From Halieaceae bacterium UBA5044 (GTDB taxonomy: Bacteria; Pseudomonadota; Gammaproteobacteria; Pseudomonadales; Halieaceae): DNA of 64,000 bases. A model generated the notes under the pieces. That model did not search any database. It was given only the letters and a program-made list of their open reading frames with translations, and had not been told where the DNA came from. The stretch is from NCBI GenBank assembly GCA_002416125.1, contig DIBU01000014.1, forward strand, positions 1-64,000, in the 5' to 3' direction. The stretch's first letter is position 1. Every line of letters starts with the position of its first letter. The position numbers and the translations under genes are program-made. Below, piece after piece: positions 54,784 through 63,482 of the stretch.

Positions 54784-54858
54784 GAGCGTATTCCTGCGCG
54801 CGTGCAAGGGGGAATGGATGTACCAGCGCGGCTATGCGGTGGCGTACAGCGGGCCGGC

Positions 54859-54887
54859 ACTATACGGGCTTGGGGGGCTGCTGTCGA
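54859..54887 (-). promoter_or_regulatory. Sigma-70 promoter of ybiT
   Basis: The minus strand reads TCGACA, 17 bases, TATAGT: five of six matches in each element and ideal spacing, about 70 bases before the TTG start. It lies in the 128-base gap after uxuB, which has no other visible feature. Confidence 0.65.
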
Positions 54888-54911
54888 GGTATGGCAAGTT
54901 GCCGAGTACGG

Positions 54912-56372
54912 TCAGGCGTTGGGCCTCCCCGGTGCCGGCAAGGTCAGCAACGATCGAATGCCGCCATCGGCAATGCTCGCATAGTGACGCTCAAGGCAAG
55001 CAAGACGTTCCTGCCAGTCGGGATCGTCAGCGCGGTCGATATTGATGCAGCGCAGTAACTCGCGCAGTCGTTGGCCCAGTGGGGCCGTATTGCGGCGTAG
55101 CGCAAGCAGCTCGCCTCGTCGCGGATCGTCAAGCTCAATGTCGGTTGCCAATACCAGATAGCACCAGCCGGCCAGCGCCCGTAGCAGCAGGGAGTCACCA
55201 GGAAGCGTTTCCAGGGTCTCCACCCAGCGTTGGCGGATTTTCTCGCTGCCATCCATGGCAATTTGCGCACAACGGTGATGCAGCCTGGGGTTCTCGAAGC
55301 GGCGCTGGAGTTGTTCGGCGTAGTGGCCCAGGTCAAAGTCTGATGGGACTCGTAGTGCCGGCATCAGGTTTGCAGACATCAACCGCTGCACAAACTGTTT
55401 CAGCGCATGCTCCGCCATAAAGTCGGCGACCGTGTCTTTTTCCAGGAGCAGCCCGAGGTAGGCGATTGCGGAGTGGCTGGCATTGAGCAGGCGCAGCTTG
55501 GCGGCCTCGAAGGGACGCACGTCGGCGACCAGCTGCGCACCGGCGCACGGCCAGTCAGGTATCTCGGTGGCGAAGCTGTTTTCGATAATCCACTGCGTGA
55601 AGGGTTCGGTGACAATCGCAGCCTCATCCCGCAAACCCAGCAGGCGGGCTTGTTCGCTCAAACGGCTGGCGCTGGTGGCGGGTACGATGCGGTCCACCAT
55701 GGAGCAGGGGAAGGCGACGGACTCATCGAGCCAGGGCAGGATGTGGGGGTGACAGGCTTGCAGATACTGCCGTAGCACTTGGCGCAGCCGAGCGCTGTTC
55801 TCGGTAAGATTGTCGCAGCTGACAATGCTGAGGGGTGCGGCGCCATGATTGAAGCGTTGCAGCAGTCCCCGTGCGAGCACGCCGATGGCGCTGCGTGCTG
55901 CCCCGGGAGCCTGCATGTCCTGCACGATCTGCGCGTTCGCGAGGTCGAGTGACCAGCCGTCGGCACCCAGGCAGTAACCTTTCTCGGTAATCGTGAGCGT
56001 TATGATCCTGATCGACGGCTCGGCCATCCAGGCGTCAACAGCGGCCGCTGCCTGCGGTGCCACCAGCACCTCCAGTACTGAGCCCACCAGACGGGTCTGC
56101 TCGCCATCGGCATCCTCACTGTGCACGGTGTACAGGCCGTCCTGAGGATTGAGCTGCTGTGCCACACTGTCGCTGCGCAGGCTCACACCGATGATGCCCC
56201 AGTCCCCGCCGCTGCGCTGCAATGCGGTGTCGGTGTAGACAGCCTGGTGTGCACGGTGAAATGCGCCCACGCCGAGATGGAGGATGCCGGGACGCAGCGT
56301 GGTCCGGTCGTAGTCGGGCCGCAGCACTGCGTTGGACAGCAGACGGCATGTATCCACAGACAGTCGCTTCAC
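54912..56372 (-). CDS. uxuB: Fructuronate reductase (mannitol dehydrogenase family)
   Basis: A 486-residue polyol/uronate dehydrogenase. The N-terminal Rossmann fold has LHLGVGAFHRAHQAVYTD and ITLTITEKGYCLG; the C-terminal catalytic domain has LRLLNASHSAIAYLGLLL. The family includes mannitol 2-dehydrogenase, tagaturonate and fructuronate reductases. Neighbouring uxaC, uxuA and kdgK point to D-fructuronate to D-mannonate with NADH. It follows uxaC by 9 bases in the same operon. Confidence 0.9.
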   Translation of the reverse strand: MKRLSVDTCRLLSNAVLRPDYDRTTLRPGILHLGVGAFHRAHQAVYTDTALQRSGGDWGIIGVSLRSDSVAQQLNPQDGLYTVHSEDADGEQTRLVGSVLEVLVAPQAAAAVDAWMAEPSIRIITLTITEKGYCLGADGWSLDLANAQIVQDMQAPGAARSAIGVLARGLLQRFNHGAAPLSIVSCDNLTENSARLRQVLRQYLQACHPHILPWLDESVAFPCSMVDRIVPATSASRLSEQARLLGLRDEAAIVTEPFTQWIIENSFATEIPDWPCAGAQLVADVRPFEAAKLRLLNASHSAIAYLGLLLEKDTVADFMAEHALKQFVQRLMSANLMPALRVPSDFDLGHYAEQLQRRFENPRLHHRCAQIAMDGSEKIRQRWVETLETLPGDSLLLRALAGWCYLVLATDIELDDPRRGELLALRRNTAPLGQRLRELLRCINIDRADDPDWQERLACLERHYASIADGGIRSLLTLPAPGRPNA

Positions 56373-56381
56373 GGCAGTTCC

Positions 56382-57803
56382 TTATAGCTTGTATGCGGCG
56401 CGCGCGAGATTGCAGGTCAGGTCCTGCATCAACTGGTGCGCCTCATCCAGCTGCAAACGATGTTCAGCGACGAGCTGGGCGAGGAACCGGGCATCGATGC
56501 GTCGCGCAACGTCGTGTCGGGCCGGAATGGAGAGAAAGGCCCGTGTGTCATCGTTGAAGCCAACCGTATTGTAGAACCCGGCTGTTTCGGTGATTTGCTG
56601 CCGGTAGCGCAGCATGCCCTCGGGGCTGTCGTGAAACCACCAGGCCGGTCCGAGCTTCAGCGCGGGATAGTGCCCCGCGAGAGGTGCCAGCTCCCTGGCG
56701 TAGGTGGTCTCGTCCAGGGTGAAGAGTATCAGGGTAAAGTCACTGCGGTTGCCAACGCGGTCCAGCAGGGGTTTCAGCTGCCGGACAAACTCCCCGGGCA
56801 GCGGAATGTCGGCACCTTTGTCACGCCCGAAGCGCGTGAACAGCTGGGGATTATGGTTCCGATAGACGCCGGGATGCAGCTGCATGACGAGTCCGTCGTC
56901 AATGCTCATCAGGGCCATTTCCAGCAGCATTTGGCCGCGAAAGCGCTCGGCGTCCCCTGACGTGAGTTCGCCCTTGAGGGCGGCGCGGTACAGGCGCTCG
57001 CAATCAGCGGCTTGCAGATCTTCTGTGTGCGCGCTCGGGTGGCCGTGATCGGTTGACGTGGCACCCATGGATTTGAAGAAAGCACGCCGCTCTCGCAGGG
57101 CTCGCAGATAACTGGCGTAGGTGTCACAGTCTTCACCCGACAGCGCGGCCAGCTGCTGTACGTTGCCCGCGAAGCCCTCGTAGTCGGGGTCCACGACCGG
57201 ATCGGGACGGAATGCGGTGATGACGCGACCCTGCCATGGGTCAGCCTGCAGGGCCTGGTGGGCGATGAGCGGGTCGAGGGGGGATTCCGTGGTGGCGAGT
57301 ACTTCGATATTGAAACGCTCGAACAGCGCTCGCGGCAGGAACTCCGGCTTGCCCAGTTGGTTACTGATGCTGGCATAGATGCGGCTGCTGCTGTCGACGC
57401 CGAGTTGCTCCTCCACACCAAAAACCTCGGCCAGCACATGATCCATCCACAGGCGCGTTGGCGTGCCTCGAAACAGGTGATAGTGCGCCGCAAAAACCTG
57501 CCACACCTGCTCGGGGTCGGCACTCGCAAGGCCATCCCCGGCCTCCGCGGAGGACAGCCCCAGGGTTTCCAGGTCGATGCCCTGGCTGTAGAGCATGCGC
57601 AGCAAATAGTGGTCGGGTTTTATCAGCAGGTCTGCCGGGTTTGCGAAGGGCATATTCTCTGCAAACCAGCGGGGGTCGGTGTGTCCGTGTGGGCTGATAA
57701 TCGGCAGGCTGCGGACGGCTTCGTACAGCTCGGTGGCAATGGCACGCTGTGTTGGACAGCTGGCAAAGAGTCGCTGCGGATGCATAACCAGAGGGTTTGA
57801 CAC
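56382..57803 (-). CDS. uxaC: Glucuronate isomerase UxaC
   Basis: Converts D-glucuronate to D-fructuronate (or galacturonate to tagaturonate). The 473-residue TIM-barrel protein has family markers SLPIISPHGHTDPRWFAENM with the metal-binding His pair, DHYLLRMLYSQGID, and FGRDKGADIPLPGEFVRQLK. Length is that expected for UxaC. It lies 9 bases after gntR and before uxuB, all in one minus-strand operon. Confidence 0.97.
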   Translation of the reverse strand: MSNPLVMHPQRLFASCPTQRAIATELYEAVRSLPIISPHGHTDPRWFAENMPFANPADLLIKPDHYLLRMLYSQGIDLETLGLSSAEAGDGLASADPEQVWQVFAAHYHLFRGTPTRLWMDHVLAEVFGVEEQLGVDSSSRIYASISNQLGKPEFLPRALFERFNIEVLATTESPLDPLIAHQALQADPWQGRVITAFRPDPVVDPDYEGFAGNVQQLAALSGEDCDTYASYLRALRERRAFFKSMGATSTDHGHPSAHTEDLQAADCERLYRAALKGELTSGDAERFRGQMLLEMALMSIDDGLVMQLHPGVYRNHNPQLFTRFGRDKGADIPLPGEFVRQLKPLLDRVGNRSDFTLILFTLDETTYARELAPLAGHYPALKLGPAWWFHDSPEGMLRYRQQITETAGFYNTVGFNDDTRAFLSIPARHDVARRIDARFLAQLVAEHRLQLDEAHQLMQDLTCNLARAAYKL

Positions 57804-57812
57804 AGTGGTTTC

Positions 57813-58502
57813 CTAACGTTGCTCCAGCAGGGAGTCGATCACGCGCTGGAGATGTTTGCGCATGGCCCGGCGTGCGGCGGCCGGGTTCCGCTTCTTCAGT
57901 GCCGCCACAATTTTGCGGTGATCCTCTATGATCGGTCGGCTGCCCTCCTGCCGGACCCGCTGGTGAAAGTGGGTGCTGATCTCGGACTCGTTGCGCAGTT
58001 TCCAGAGCCAGCGAACGGTGGTGGCGATGGCACTGTTGCCCGCGGCCTCTGCAATCAGGCAGTGGAATTCCTCGTCGGCGCGCTCGGTGACCGTCTGCTG
58101 GAGGTTTTCCTGCTCCATGTCCTGGAGCAGGGTGTCCAGGCGTGCCAGCTGTTGCGCATCAAGCCGTTCGGCAGCCAGTGCGCAGGCTTCGCCCTCAATA
58201 AGCAGGCGTGCCTCCAGAATTTCGAAAGGCCCGGCGCCGTGGTCTTCCTCTGCCGCGAGATTGTTCCCGGAGCGTTTCAGCACGTAAACGCCGGACCCTG
58301 AGCGGATCTGCACGACACCGGCAATTTCCAACGCGATCATCGCTTCGCGTATGGTGGGCCGGCCCACGCCGAACTGTTCGGCGAGATCGCGTTCTGAGGG
58401 CAGTCGTTCGCCCGGCGCAGGCGAGCCGCTGTTGATCAACTCTCGCAGCTGATCGGCGACCTGCAAGTACAGTCGCTGAACCTTGACTGCCTGAATCTTC
58501 AT
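57813..58502 (-). CDS. GntR/FCD-family regulator of uronate catabolism
   Basis: A 229-residue repressor-type protein. Winged helix-turn-helix (about 5-75; LPSERDLAEQFGVGRPTIRE) and a C-terminal FCD ligand domain (EILEARLLIEGEACALAAER ... DEEFHCLIAEAAGNS ... HRKIVAALKKRNPAAARRAM). GGAGG 7-12 bases upstream supports the ATG at 58502. It resembles UxuR/ExuR by family and by context. The predicted operator overlaps its own -35 element, suggesting autoregulation with control of kdgK. Confidence 0.93.
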   Translation of the reverse strand: MKIQAVKVQRLYLQVADQLRELINSGSPAPGERLPSERDLAEQFGVGRPTIREAMIALEIAGVVQIRSGSGVYVLKRSGNNLAAEEDHGAGPFEILEARLLIEGEACALAAERLDAQQLARLDTLLQDMEQENLQQTVTERADEEFHCLIAEAAGNSAIATTVRWLWKLRNESEISTHFHQRVRQEGSRPIIEDHRKIVAALKKRNPAAARRAMRKHLQRVIDSLLEQR

Positions 58503-58588
58503 GCTCTGCCTCCGTGCCCGTCTGGCGTGACCGCTCAATGAATATGTCGTGTGCGCAGGAGGCGATCATACCGCTTGTCAGCCCGGGC

Positions 58589-58617
58589 AGAATAGCTCAG
58601 ACTCTTTTTCTGGTAAA
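58589..58617 (-). promoter_or_regulatory. Sigma-70 promoter of the gntR-uxaC-uxuB operon
   Basis: Minus strand: TTTACC, 17 bases, TATTCT, with a leader of about 80 bases to gntR. The -35 overlaps the operator at 58616-58631. Confidence 0.5.
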
Positions 58618-58631
58618 GTGGCCGGACCAAT
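58616..58631. promoter_or_regulatory. Putative GntR-family operator, site A
   Basis: AAGTGGCCGGACCAAT; the reverse complement ATTGGTCCGGCCACTT matches site B (60831-60846) at 13 of 16 positions. The core TGGY-N3-RCCA is the half-site arrangement known for FCD-type GntR regulators. It lies between the divergent gntR and kdgK genes. Confidence 0.7.
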
Positions 58632-58672
58632 ACCGACGAAGGGGTTGCTGTCACATCACGCAAGGAGGGCCT

Positions 58673-59596
58673 GTGTCGGGGCATACCACTATCTGCTGCG
58701 CCGGGGAGGCGATGATTGAGCTGGCGCCAGCCGGCGAGCCCGGCCTCTACGCCCAGAATATTGCGGGAGACACGCTGAATACAGCGGTCTATTTGGCCCG
58801 GGCCGGGATGTGCGTGCAGTATCTCAGTGCGGTGGGCGACGACGCGTTTTCGGGGAAAATCCTCGGGTTTCTTGCGGCTGAGGGCATTGACGCCTCCAGC
58901 GTAAGGCGTGTGCCGGGCCGGCAGCCCGGCTTGTACGTCATAAGCAACACCGACTCAGGCGAGCGGGAGTTCAGTTACTGGCGGGATTCCAGCCCCGCGC
59001 GCCAACTGTTCGACCGCCTGCCGCCGCTGCCCGCGGCTGACGTCTTTTATTTTTCCGGCATTACCCTGGCGGTGTGCCGCAGTGGTTTCGATAACCTGCA
59101 AACGTATTTGCGGGCCTTGCGGGCGAGAGGGTGTCGGGTGGTTTTCGACCCCAATGTGCGCGCGCGGCTCTGGCATTCGCTGGATGAGGCCCGCGAGCAT
59201 TATCTCGCTGTGCTGCCGCTGTGTGATGTCGTGCTGCCTACGCTGGAAGATGAAACCCTGCTCTGGCAGGTGGCGACGGTGGAGCAGTGCTGCGCTTTCT
59301 ACAGCCGTTTCAAGCTGGATGAGCTGATCATCAAGACGCCGGCTCTGAGTGCCTGGGGGGTTTCGGCGGGAGGTGACGTAGAAGAGGTGCAGGCGCCCGC
59401 TGTGCAGGCGGTAGATACCACCGGTGCGGGAGACGCCTTCGCCGCCGGCTACCTCGCCGCGCGGCTTCAAGGCGCGTCCCTGGTCGCCTCCATGACAGCG
59501 GCGCAACAGCTGGCGGCACAGGTCGTGCAGCACCGGGGGGCAATCATGACGCGGGGTTCCCGGCTGACCGGCGCAGCGCCGTCAGGGCGTGGGTAA
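58673..59596 (+). CDS. kdgK: 2-keto-3-deoxygluconate kinase (PfkB family)
   Basis: Phosphorylates KDG to KDPG, the last step visible here before the Entner-Doudoroff aldolase. The 307-residue ribokinase-fold protein has AGEAMIELAPAGEPGLYAQN, GDTLNTAVYLARAG, the FYFSGITLAV region, and the PfkB signature with catalytic Asp (VDTTGAGDAFAAGYLAARLQ). GTG start at 58673 with AAGGAGG 4 bases upstream. The 3' end overlaps the convergent uxuA gene by 53 bases. Confidence 0.93.
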   Translation: MSGHTTICCAGEAMIELAPAGEPGLYAQNIAGDTLNTAVYLARAGMCVQYLSAVGDDAFSGKILGFLAAEGIDASSVRRVPGRQPGLYVISNTDSGEREFSYWRDSSPARQLFDRLPPLPAADVFYFSGITLAVCRSGFDNLQTYLRALRARGCRVVFDPNVRARLWHSLDEAREHYLAVLPLCDVVLPTLEDETLLWQVATVEQCCAFYSRFKLDELIIKTPALSAWGVSAGGDVEEVQAPAVQAVDTTGAGDAFAAGYLAARLQGASLVASMTAAQQLAAQVVQHRGAIMTRGSRLTGAAPSGRG

Positions 59597-60743
59597 CACC
59601 CCGCAATTCGGCCAGGCCTTTTAATCTTCCAGTATAGGAATAGCCGGGGTTTACACCCGGCTTGCCGATTTCATCCCCCATCAGGTGACCGTGATCCGGA
59701 CGCATGGCAATCGGGTCGGCGCGCCCCTCTCGCGTGCGGCGCGCCTCTTCGTCAAGCAGCGCGCTGATCAGGCCGACCATGTCGTTGTCACCATCAAGGT
59801 GGTCGGATTCATAAAAAGAGCCATCAGATTCCCGCCGTATGTTGCGCAGATGCACGAAGTAGATGCGTTCGCCGAATTCACGTGCGATAGCGATCAGGTC
59901 GTTGTCTGCGCGGGCACCAAAGGAGCCGGCACACAGCGTCAACCCATTGCTTGGGCTGGGCACGGAGGACAGGATGATGCGGGCGTCCTCTGCCGTGGAG
60001 ACCACGCGCGGCAGGCCGAACAGGGAAAAAGGCGGATCGTCCGGGTGGATGCACAGGCGCACGCCCACTTCCTCTGCAACGGGGACGACGGCGCGTAGAA
60101 AGTGCAGCAGGCTCTCGCGCATGCCGTTTGTTCCCAGCGCAATGAATTCCGCAATCGCCCGGCGCACCCCCTCCCGATCGTACGAGCCTTCTCCGCCCGG
60201 TAATCCCGCGATGATGTTTTTTTCCAGCAGGTCCCGCTCGGTTTCACTCATGGCTTCGAAGCGGGTGCGTGCACGCTCAAGCAGGGCCGGCTCGTAATCG
60301 TTCTCGGCACCGGGCCGCTCAAGCAGGTAAACGTCGTAGGCAGCGAAGTCGGTCATTTCAAAGCGCAACGCCTGGCTGGCGTTGGGCAGGGTGTAAGAGA
60401 GGTTGGTGCGGGTCCAGTCGACAACGGGCATGAAGTTGTAGCAAACGGCCTTGATGCCGGCAAGACCCACGTTGCGGATCGAGGTCAGATAGTTCTCAAG
60501 CAGCTGCCTGTAATTGCCAGTGCGCGTTTTCAGGTCATTGTGCAGCGGAATGCTTTCGACCACAGCCCAGTTCAGACCGGCGTCCTCAATCAGCTGTTTG
60601 CGTTCCAGCACGTCTGCCAGCGGCCAGGCTTCACCGGTAGGAATATGGTGCAGCGAGGTGACAATGCCCGTTGCGCCCGCCTGGCGGATGCTCTGAAGGC
60701 TGATTGGGTCGTTGGGGCCGAACCAGCGCCATGTTTCCTGCAT
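59544..60743 (-). CDS. uxuA: Mannonate dehydratase UxuA
   Basis: Dehydrates D-mannonate to KDG. The 399-residue TIM-barrel enzyme begins QETWRWFGPNDPISLQSIRQ and contains VVESIPLHNDLKTRTGNY, VCYNFMPVVDWTRTNL, the metal site region RLCIHPDDPPFSLFGLPRVV, and MRPDHGHLMGDEI. I chose the ATG at 60743 from the family N-terminus; further upstream codons cross the operator region. Its last 17 codons overlap kdgK on the other strand. Confidence 0.97.
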   Translation of the reverse strand: MQETWRWFGPNDPISLQSIRQAGATGIVTSLHHIPTGEAWPLADVLERKQLIEDAGLNWAVVESIPLHNDLKTRTGNYRQLLENYLTSIRNVGLAGIKAVCYNFMPVVDWTRTNLSYTLPNASQALRFEMTDFAAYDVYLLERPGAENDYEPALLERARTRFEAMSETERDLLEKNIIAGLPGGEGSYDREGVRRAIAEFIALGTNGMRESLLHFLRAVVPVAEEVGVRLCIHPDDPPFSLFGLPRVVSTAEDARIILSSVPSPSNGLTLCAGSFGARADNDLIAIAREFGERIYFVHLRNIRRESDGSFYESDHLDGDNDMVGLISALLDEEARRTREGRADPIAMRPDHGHLMGDEIGKPGVNPGYSYTGRLKGLAELRGVTHALTALRRSAGNPAS

Positions 60744-60830
60744 AGTCGAGTTACCTGTCAGTCGGATCTGTCCGGTTACCTGCCGGAGACGCACATTTGT
60801 TGACACGGTGGGCTTCAATTGAGACCCTAG

Positions 60831-60846
60831 ATTGGTCCTACCACCT
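60831..60846. promoter_or_regulatory. Putative GntR-family operator, site B
   Basis: ATTGGTCCTACCACCT, with core TGGT-CCT-ACCA a perfect dyad. It lies between the divergent uxuA and Gfo/Idh/MocA genes and matches site A at 13 of 16 positions. The rest of this 179-base gap holds a TTGACA hexamer (60800-60805) without a clear -10. Confidence 0.7.
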
Positions 60847-60922
60847 TGCCAGATGCCCAGTCTGCACGAGCAGGCCGGGCGAGGCAAGTCAGTGGTCCGA
60901 AAAGCCCATCAGGCGAGGTGTC

Positions 60923-62077
60923 ATGAGTTCTACGCAGCAGGTACGCCTTGGTATCATCGGTCTGGGGAATATCGCCCAGCAGCACATAAGGCACATTGTC
61001 GGCGGTCAGGTCCCCGCGTGTCGGGTGGCCGCCGTGTGCAGCCGACAGCCACACCCTATCGCCACGGAACTGGCGGTGCCCCATTTCAGCGACTACCGGG
61101 AGCTGGTCGATTCCGGGTTGTGTGACGCCGTGCTGATTGCCAGCCCCACCTTCACGCACCGGGAAGCGGGCGACTATGCGCTCAAGGCCGGCCTGCATGT
61201 GATGATGGAAAAACCGATAGGGCTCTCGGTGCAGGAGGGCGAGCAGCTGCTTGCGACAGCCGGTGCAGGGCAGGTGTTTGCCGTGATGCTCAATCAGCGT
61301 GTCGACCCGCTATTCCTCACCATGCGTGGCATCCTCCAACACGGTGGGCTCGGCTCCATCACCCGCTGTCAGTGGAATATGACCAACTGGTTCCGCCCGG
61401 ACGTGTATTTTCAGGTGAGTGACTGGCGCGCAACATGGCGCGGAGAGGGTGGCGGGCTGTTGCTCAATCAGTGCATACACAATCTGGATATTCTGCAGTG
61501 GCTCTGCGGCATGCCGCAGCGCGTAACCGGGTTTTGTGGCTTCGGTCGATATCACGCCATTGAAGTTGAAGACGAGGCCACGGCCTTTTTCGAGTATGCG
61601 AACGGGGCCAGCGGTGTTTTTATTGGCTCTACCGGCGAGGCACCGGGCAGCAATCGGCTGGAAATCGTGGGTGACTGCGGCAGCCTGCTGTTTGATGGCG
61701 AGCGCCTCTGGCACACACGCAACTCCCCGGCGACCTCGGTGTACAGCCATGAAACCCGTGAGATGTTCGGCATGCCCGACTGCCGGACGACTGACATCAC
61801 ACCCGACCGCCAGGTCAACCAGCATGCGCGTATTCTGGCGAATTTTGTGCAGGGTATCCGCAACGGCGAGGCGTTGGTTGCACCCGCCGAAGACGGCCTG
61901 GCATCGCTGTCGCTGGCCAACGCCATCTTGCTGTCAGCGTGGACAGGTGAGGCGGTGGACCTGCCCATTGACGCGGCACGCTACCAGGCGGCTCTGGATG
62001 AAAAGATTCGGCATTCGACCCTGCGCGAGAAGGCCGCCATTGAGGCCAGCGTTGATATGAGCCGCTCGTACCGCTAG
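60923..62077 (+). CDS. Gfo/Idh/MocA-family sugar dehydrogenase
   Basis: An NAD(P)-dependent oxidoreductase, 384 residues. Rossmann nucleotide site LGIIGLGNIAQQH at the N-terminus, the family EKP motif (VMMEKPIGLS), and a C-terminal beta-sheet domain with GGGLLLNQCIHNLDILQWLC, where the conserved His is likely catalytic. The substrate is not predictable; inositols, sugar acids and glycosides are known for the family. It starts at an ATG opposite uxuA and precedes a permease gene by 27 bases. Confidence 0.92.
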   Translation: MSSTQQVRLGIIGLGNIAQQHIRHIVGGQVPACRVAAVCSRQPHPIATELAVPHFSDYRELVDSGLCDAVLIASPTFTHREAGDYALKAGLHVMMEKPIGLSVQEGEQLLATAGAGQVFAVMLNQRVDPLFLTMRGILQHGGLGSITRCQWNMTNWFRPDVYFQVSDWRATWRGEGGGLLLNQCIHNLDILQWLCGMPQRVTGFCGFGRYHAIEVEDEATAFFEYANGASGVFIGSTGEAPGSNRLEIVGDCGSLLFDGERLWHTRNSPATSVYSHETREMFGMPDCRTTDITPDRQVNQHARILANFVQGIRNGEALVAPAEDGLASLSLANAILLSAWTGEAVDLPIDAARYQAALDEKIRHSTLREKAAIEASVDMSRSYR

Positions 62078-62104
62078 CCCCACGCCATAAAGAAGGAAAG
62101 CCCC

Positions 62105-63472
62105 GTGACCGTACCGAGTGTGGAAAGCCAGACCTTGCAGGCACTTGCCGGGAAGCCGCTGTTGGCCCGCATACCGGTCTATTTGCGGATGAGTGGGCCC
62201 GGCTGGCTGCAGGGCGCAATGACGCTGGGGGGAGGTAGTGCCATTACTTCGCTGACCATTGGCGCCGTCTACGGCTACGAACTGCTGTGGGTGCAACCTG
62301 CCTCCATGCTGATCGGCTGCATCATGCTGTTTGCGCTGTCCTACCAGACCTTGAGCACCGGCGAGCGCCCCTATCGCGCCATGCGCGGTCATGTGAACAG
62401 AGGCCTCGCCTGGGCGTGGGCAGCAGCTGCTCTGGCATCCAGCGTGATTTGGGGGTTTTCCCACTATCCGCTGAGCGCCGGCATGCTGGAGGAAATCATC
62501 GCGGTGGGTACCGGCTTCAGCCTGCAGGACAGCGCAGACAGTCGCCTGCGGGAAGGGTTCCTGTTCTTGCTGGCGCTGCTGGTGTGGGCGATGTGCGCAT
62601 TTACCGCATGGAACTATGGCGCGGGGGGCCGTCCTGTGCGGATCTTCGAAACCGCAATCAAGTTGCTCACGTCCATGATCGTGCTGGCGTTCGCCTGGGT
62701 GGTTGCCACGGCGTCTTTCAATGGGCAGGTGGACTGGGGGGCGGCCATGGCCGGGTTTGTGCCGCGCTCGCTGCCCAATGACACCGCGGGCGTAACCACG
62801 GTCATGGCAGCGCTCGGCACGGCCGTGGGTATCAATATGACCTTCGTATACGGCTACACGCTGCTGGAGCGCGGCTGGGGGCGGGAGCACCGCGAGCTGG
62901 CGCGCTACGACATTGTTCTGGGTCTGGTGCTGCCCTATATCCTCGTCACCAGCCTGGTGGCCATTGCAGCCGCGGCAGCGTTTCATGGCAGCGAGCTGAA
63001 TATCCAGGGCAAACTCAGCCCGGCGCAGGCGGGCCAGATGTTTGTCGATGCCGGCATGGGGCCCGTAACGGGCCGCCTGGTGTTCGCCTTAGGCGTGCTG
63101 GGCATGGCCGTCGGCTCACTGGTGATGCACATGCTGTGCTGTGGCGCTGCCGCCGCAGAACTGTTCGGCTGGAGCTTTCACTCGAGGCGCTACAGGCTGG
63201 CGCTGTTATTGCCCACGCCGGCGGTGCTCGGTGTTTTCCTCTGGTCAACCATGGGCGCCTATGTGGTGCTGCCGACCTCGGCAATTTGCGGGTTTTTATT
63301 GCCCATCGCCTACGTAGGCTGGCTGTTGCTCAACAACAAGCGCGCCTATCTCGGTGCTGACCGCCCCCGCGGCCTGCGCGCAGTTGGTTACAATAGCGCG
63401 ATGCTGCTGTGCATCCTGGCGGTTCTGGCGAGCGTTGTGTACAGCACCGGGATTGCGTTGAACGTCTTCTAG
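62105..63472 (+). CDS. Nramp-fold permease lacking metal-binding motifs
   Basis: A 455-residue inner-membrane protein with about 11 transmembrane helices. The first helix region (SGPGWLQGAMTLGGGSAITS, then GAVYGYELLWV) aligns with Nramp proteins, but the metal-binding DPGN is replaced by GGGSA. Helix 6 has GINMTFVYGY in place of the MPH motif. A Mn2+/Fe2+ transport role is therefore unlikely. Position between two Gfo/Idh/MocA genes in a uronate cluster, which has no other transporter in view, suggests a sugar-acid or related substrate. GTG start with AAGGAAAG upstream. Confidence 0.8.
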   Translation: MTVPSVESQTLQALAGKPLLARIPVYLRMSGPGWLQGAMTLGGGSAITSLTIGAVYGYELLWVQPASMLIGCIMLFALSYQTLSTGERPYRAMRGHVNRGLAWAWAAAALASSVIWGFSHYPLSAGMLEEIIAVGTGFSLQDSADSRLREGFLFLLALLVWAMCAFTAWNYGAGGRPVRIFETAIKLLTSMIVLAFAWVVATASFNGQVDWGAAMAGFVPRSLPNDTAGVTTVMAALGTAVGINMTFVYGYTLLERGWGREHRELARYDIVLGLVLPYILVTSLVAIAAAAAFHGSELNIQGKLSPAQAGQMFVDAGMGPVTGRLVFALGVLGMAVGSLVMHMLCCGAAAAELFGWSFHSRRYRLALLLPTPAVLGVFLWSTMGAYVVLPTSAICGFLLPIAYVGWLLLNNKRAYLGADRPRGLRAVGYNSAMLLCILAVLASVVYSTGIALNVF

Positions 63473-63482
63473 GGAGCAGGTT

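Noticed and set aside
62105..63472. Mn2+/Fe2+ transporter MntH
   Set aside because: The overall pattern is Nramp-like, but both metal-ligand motifs are replaced.
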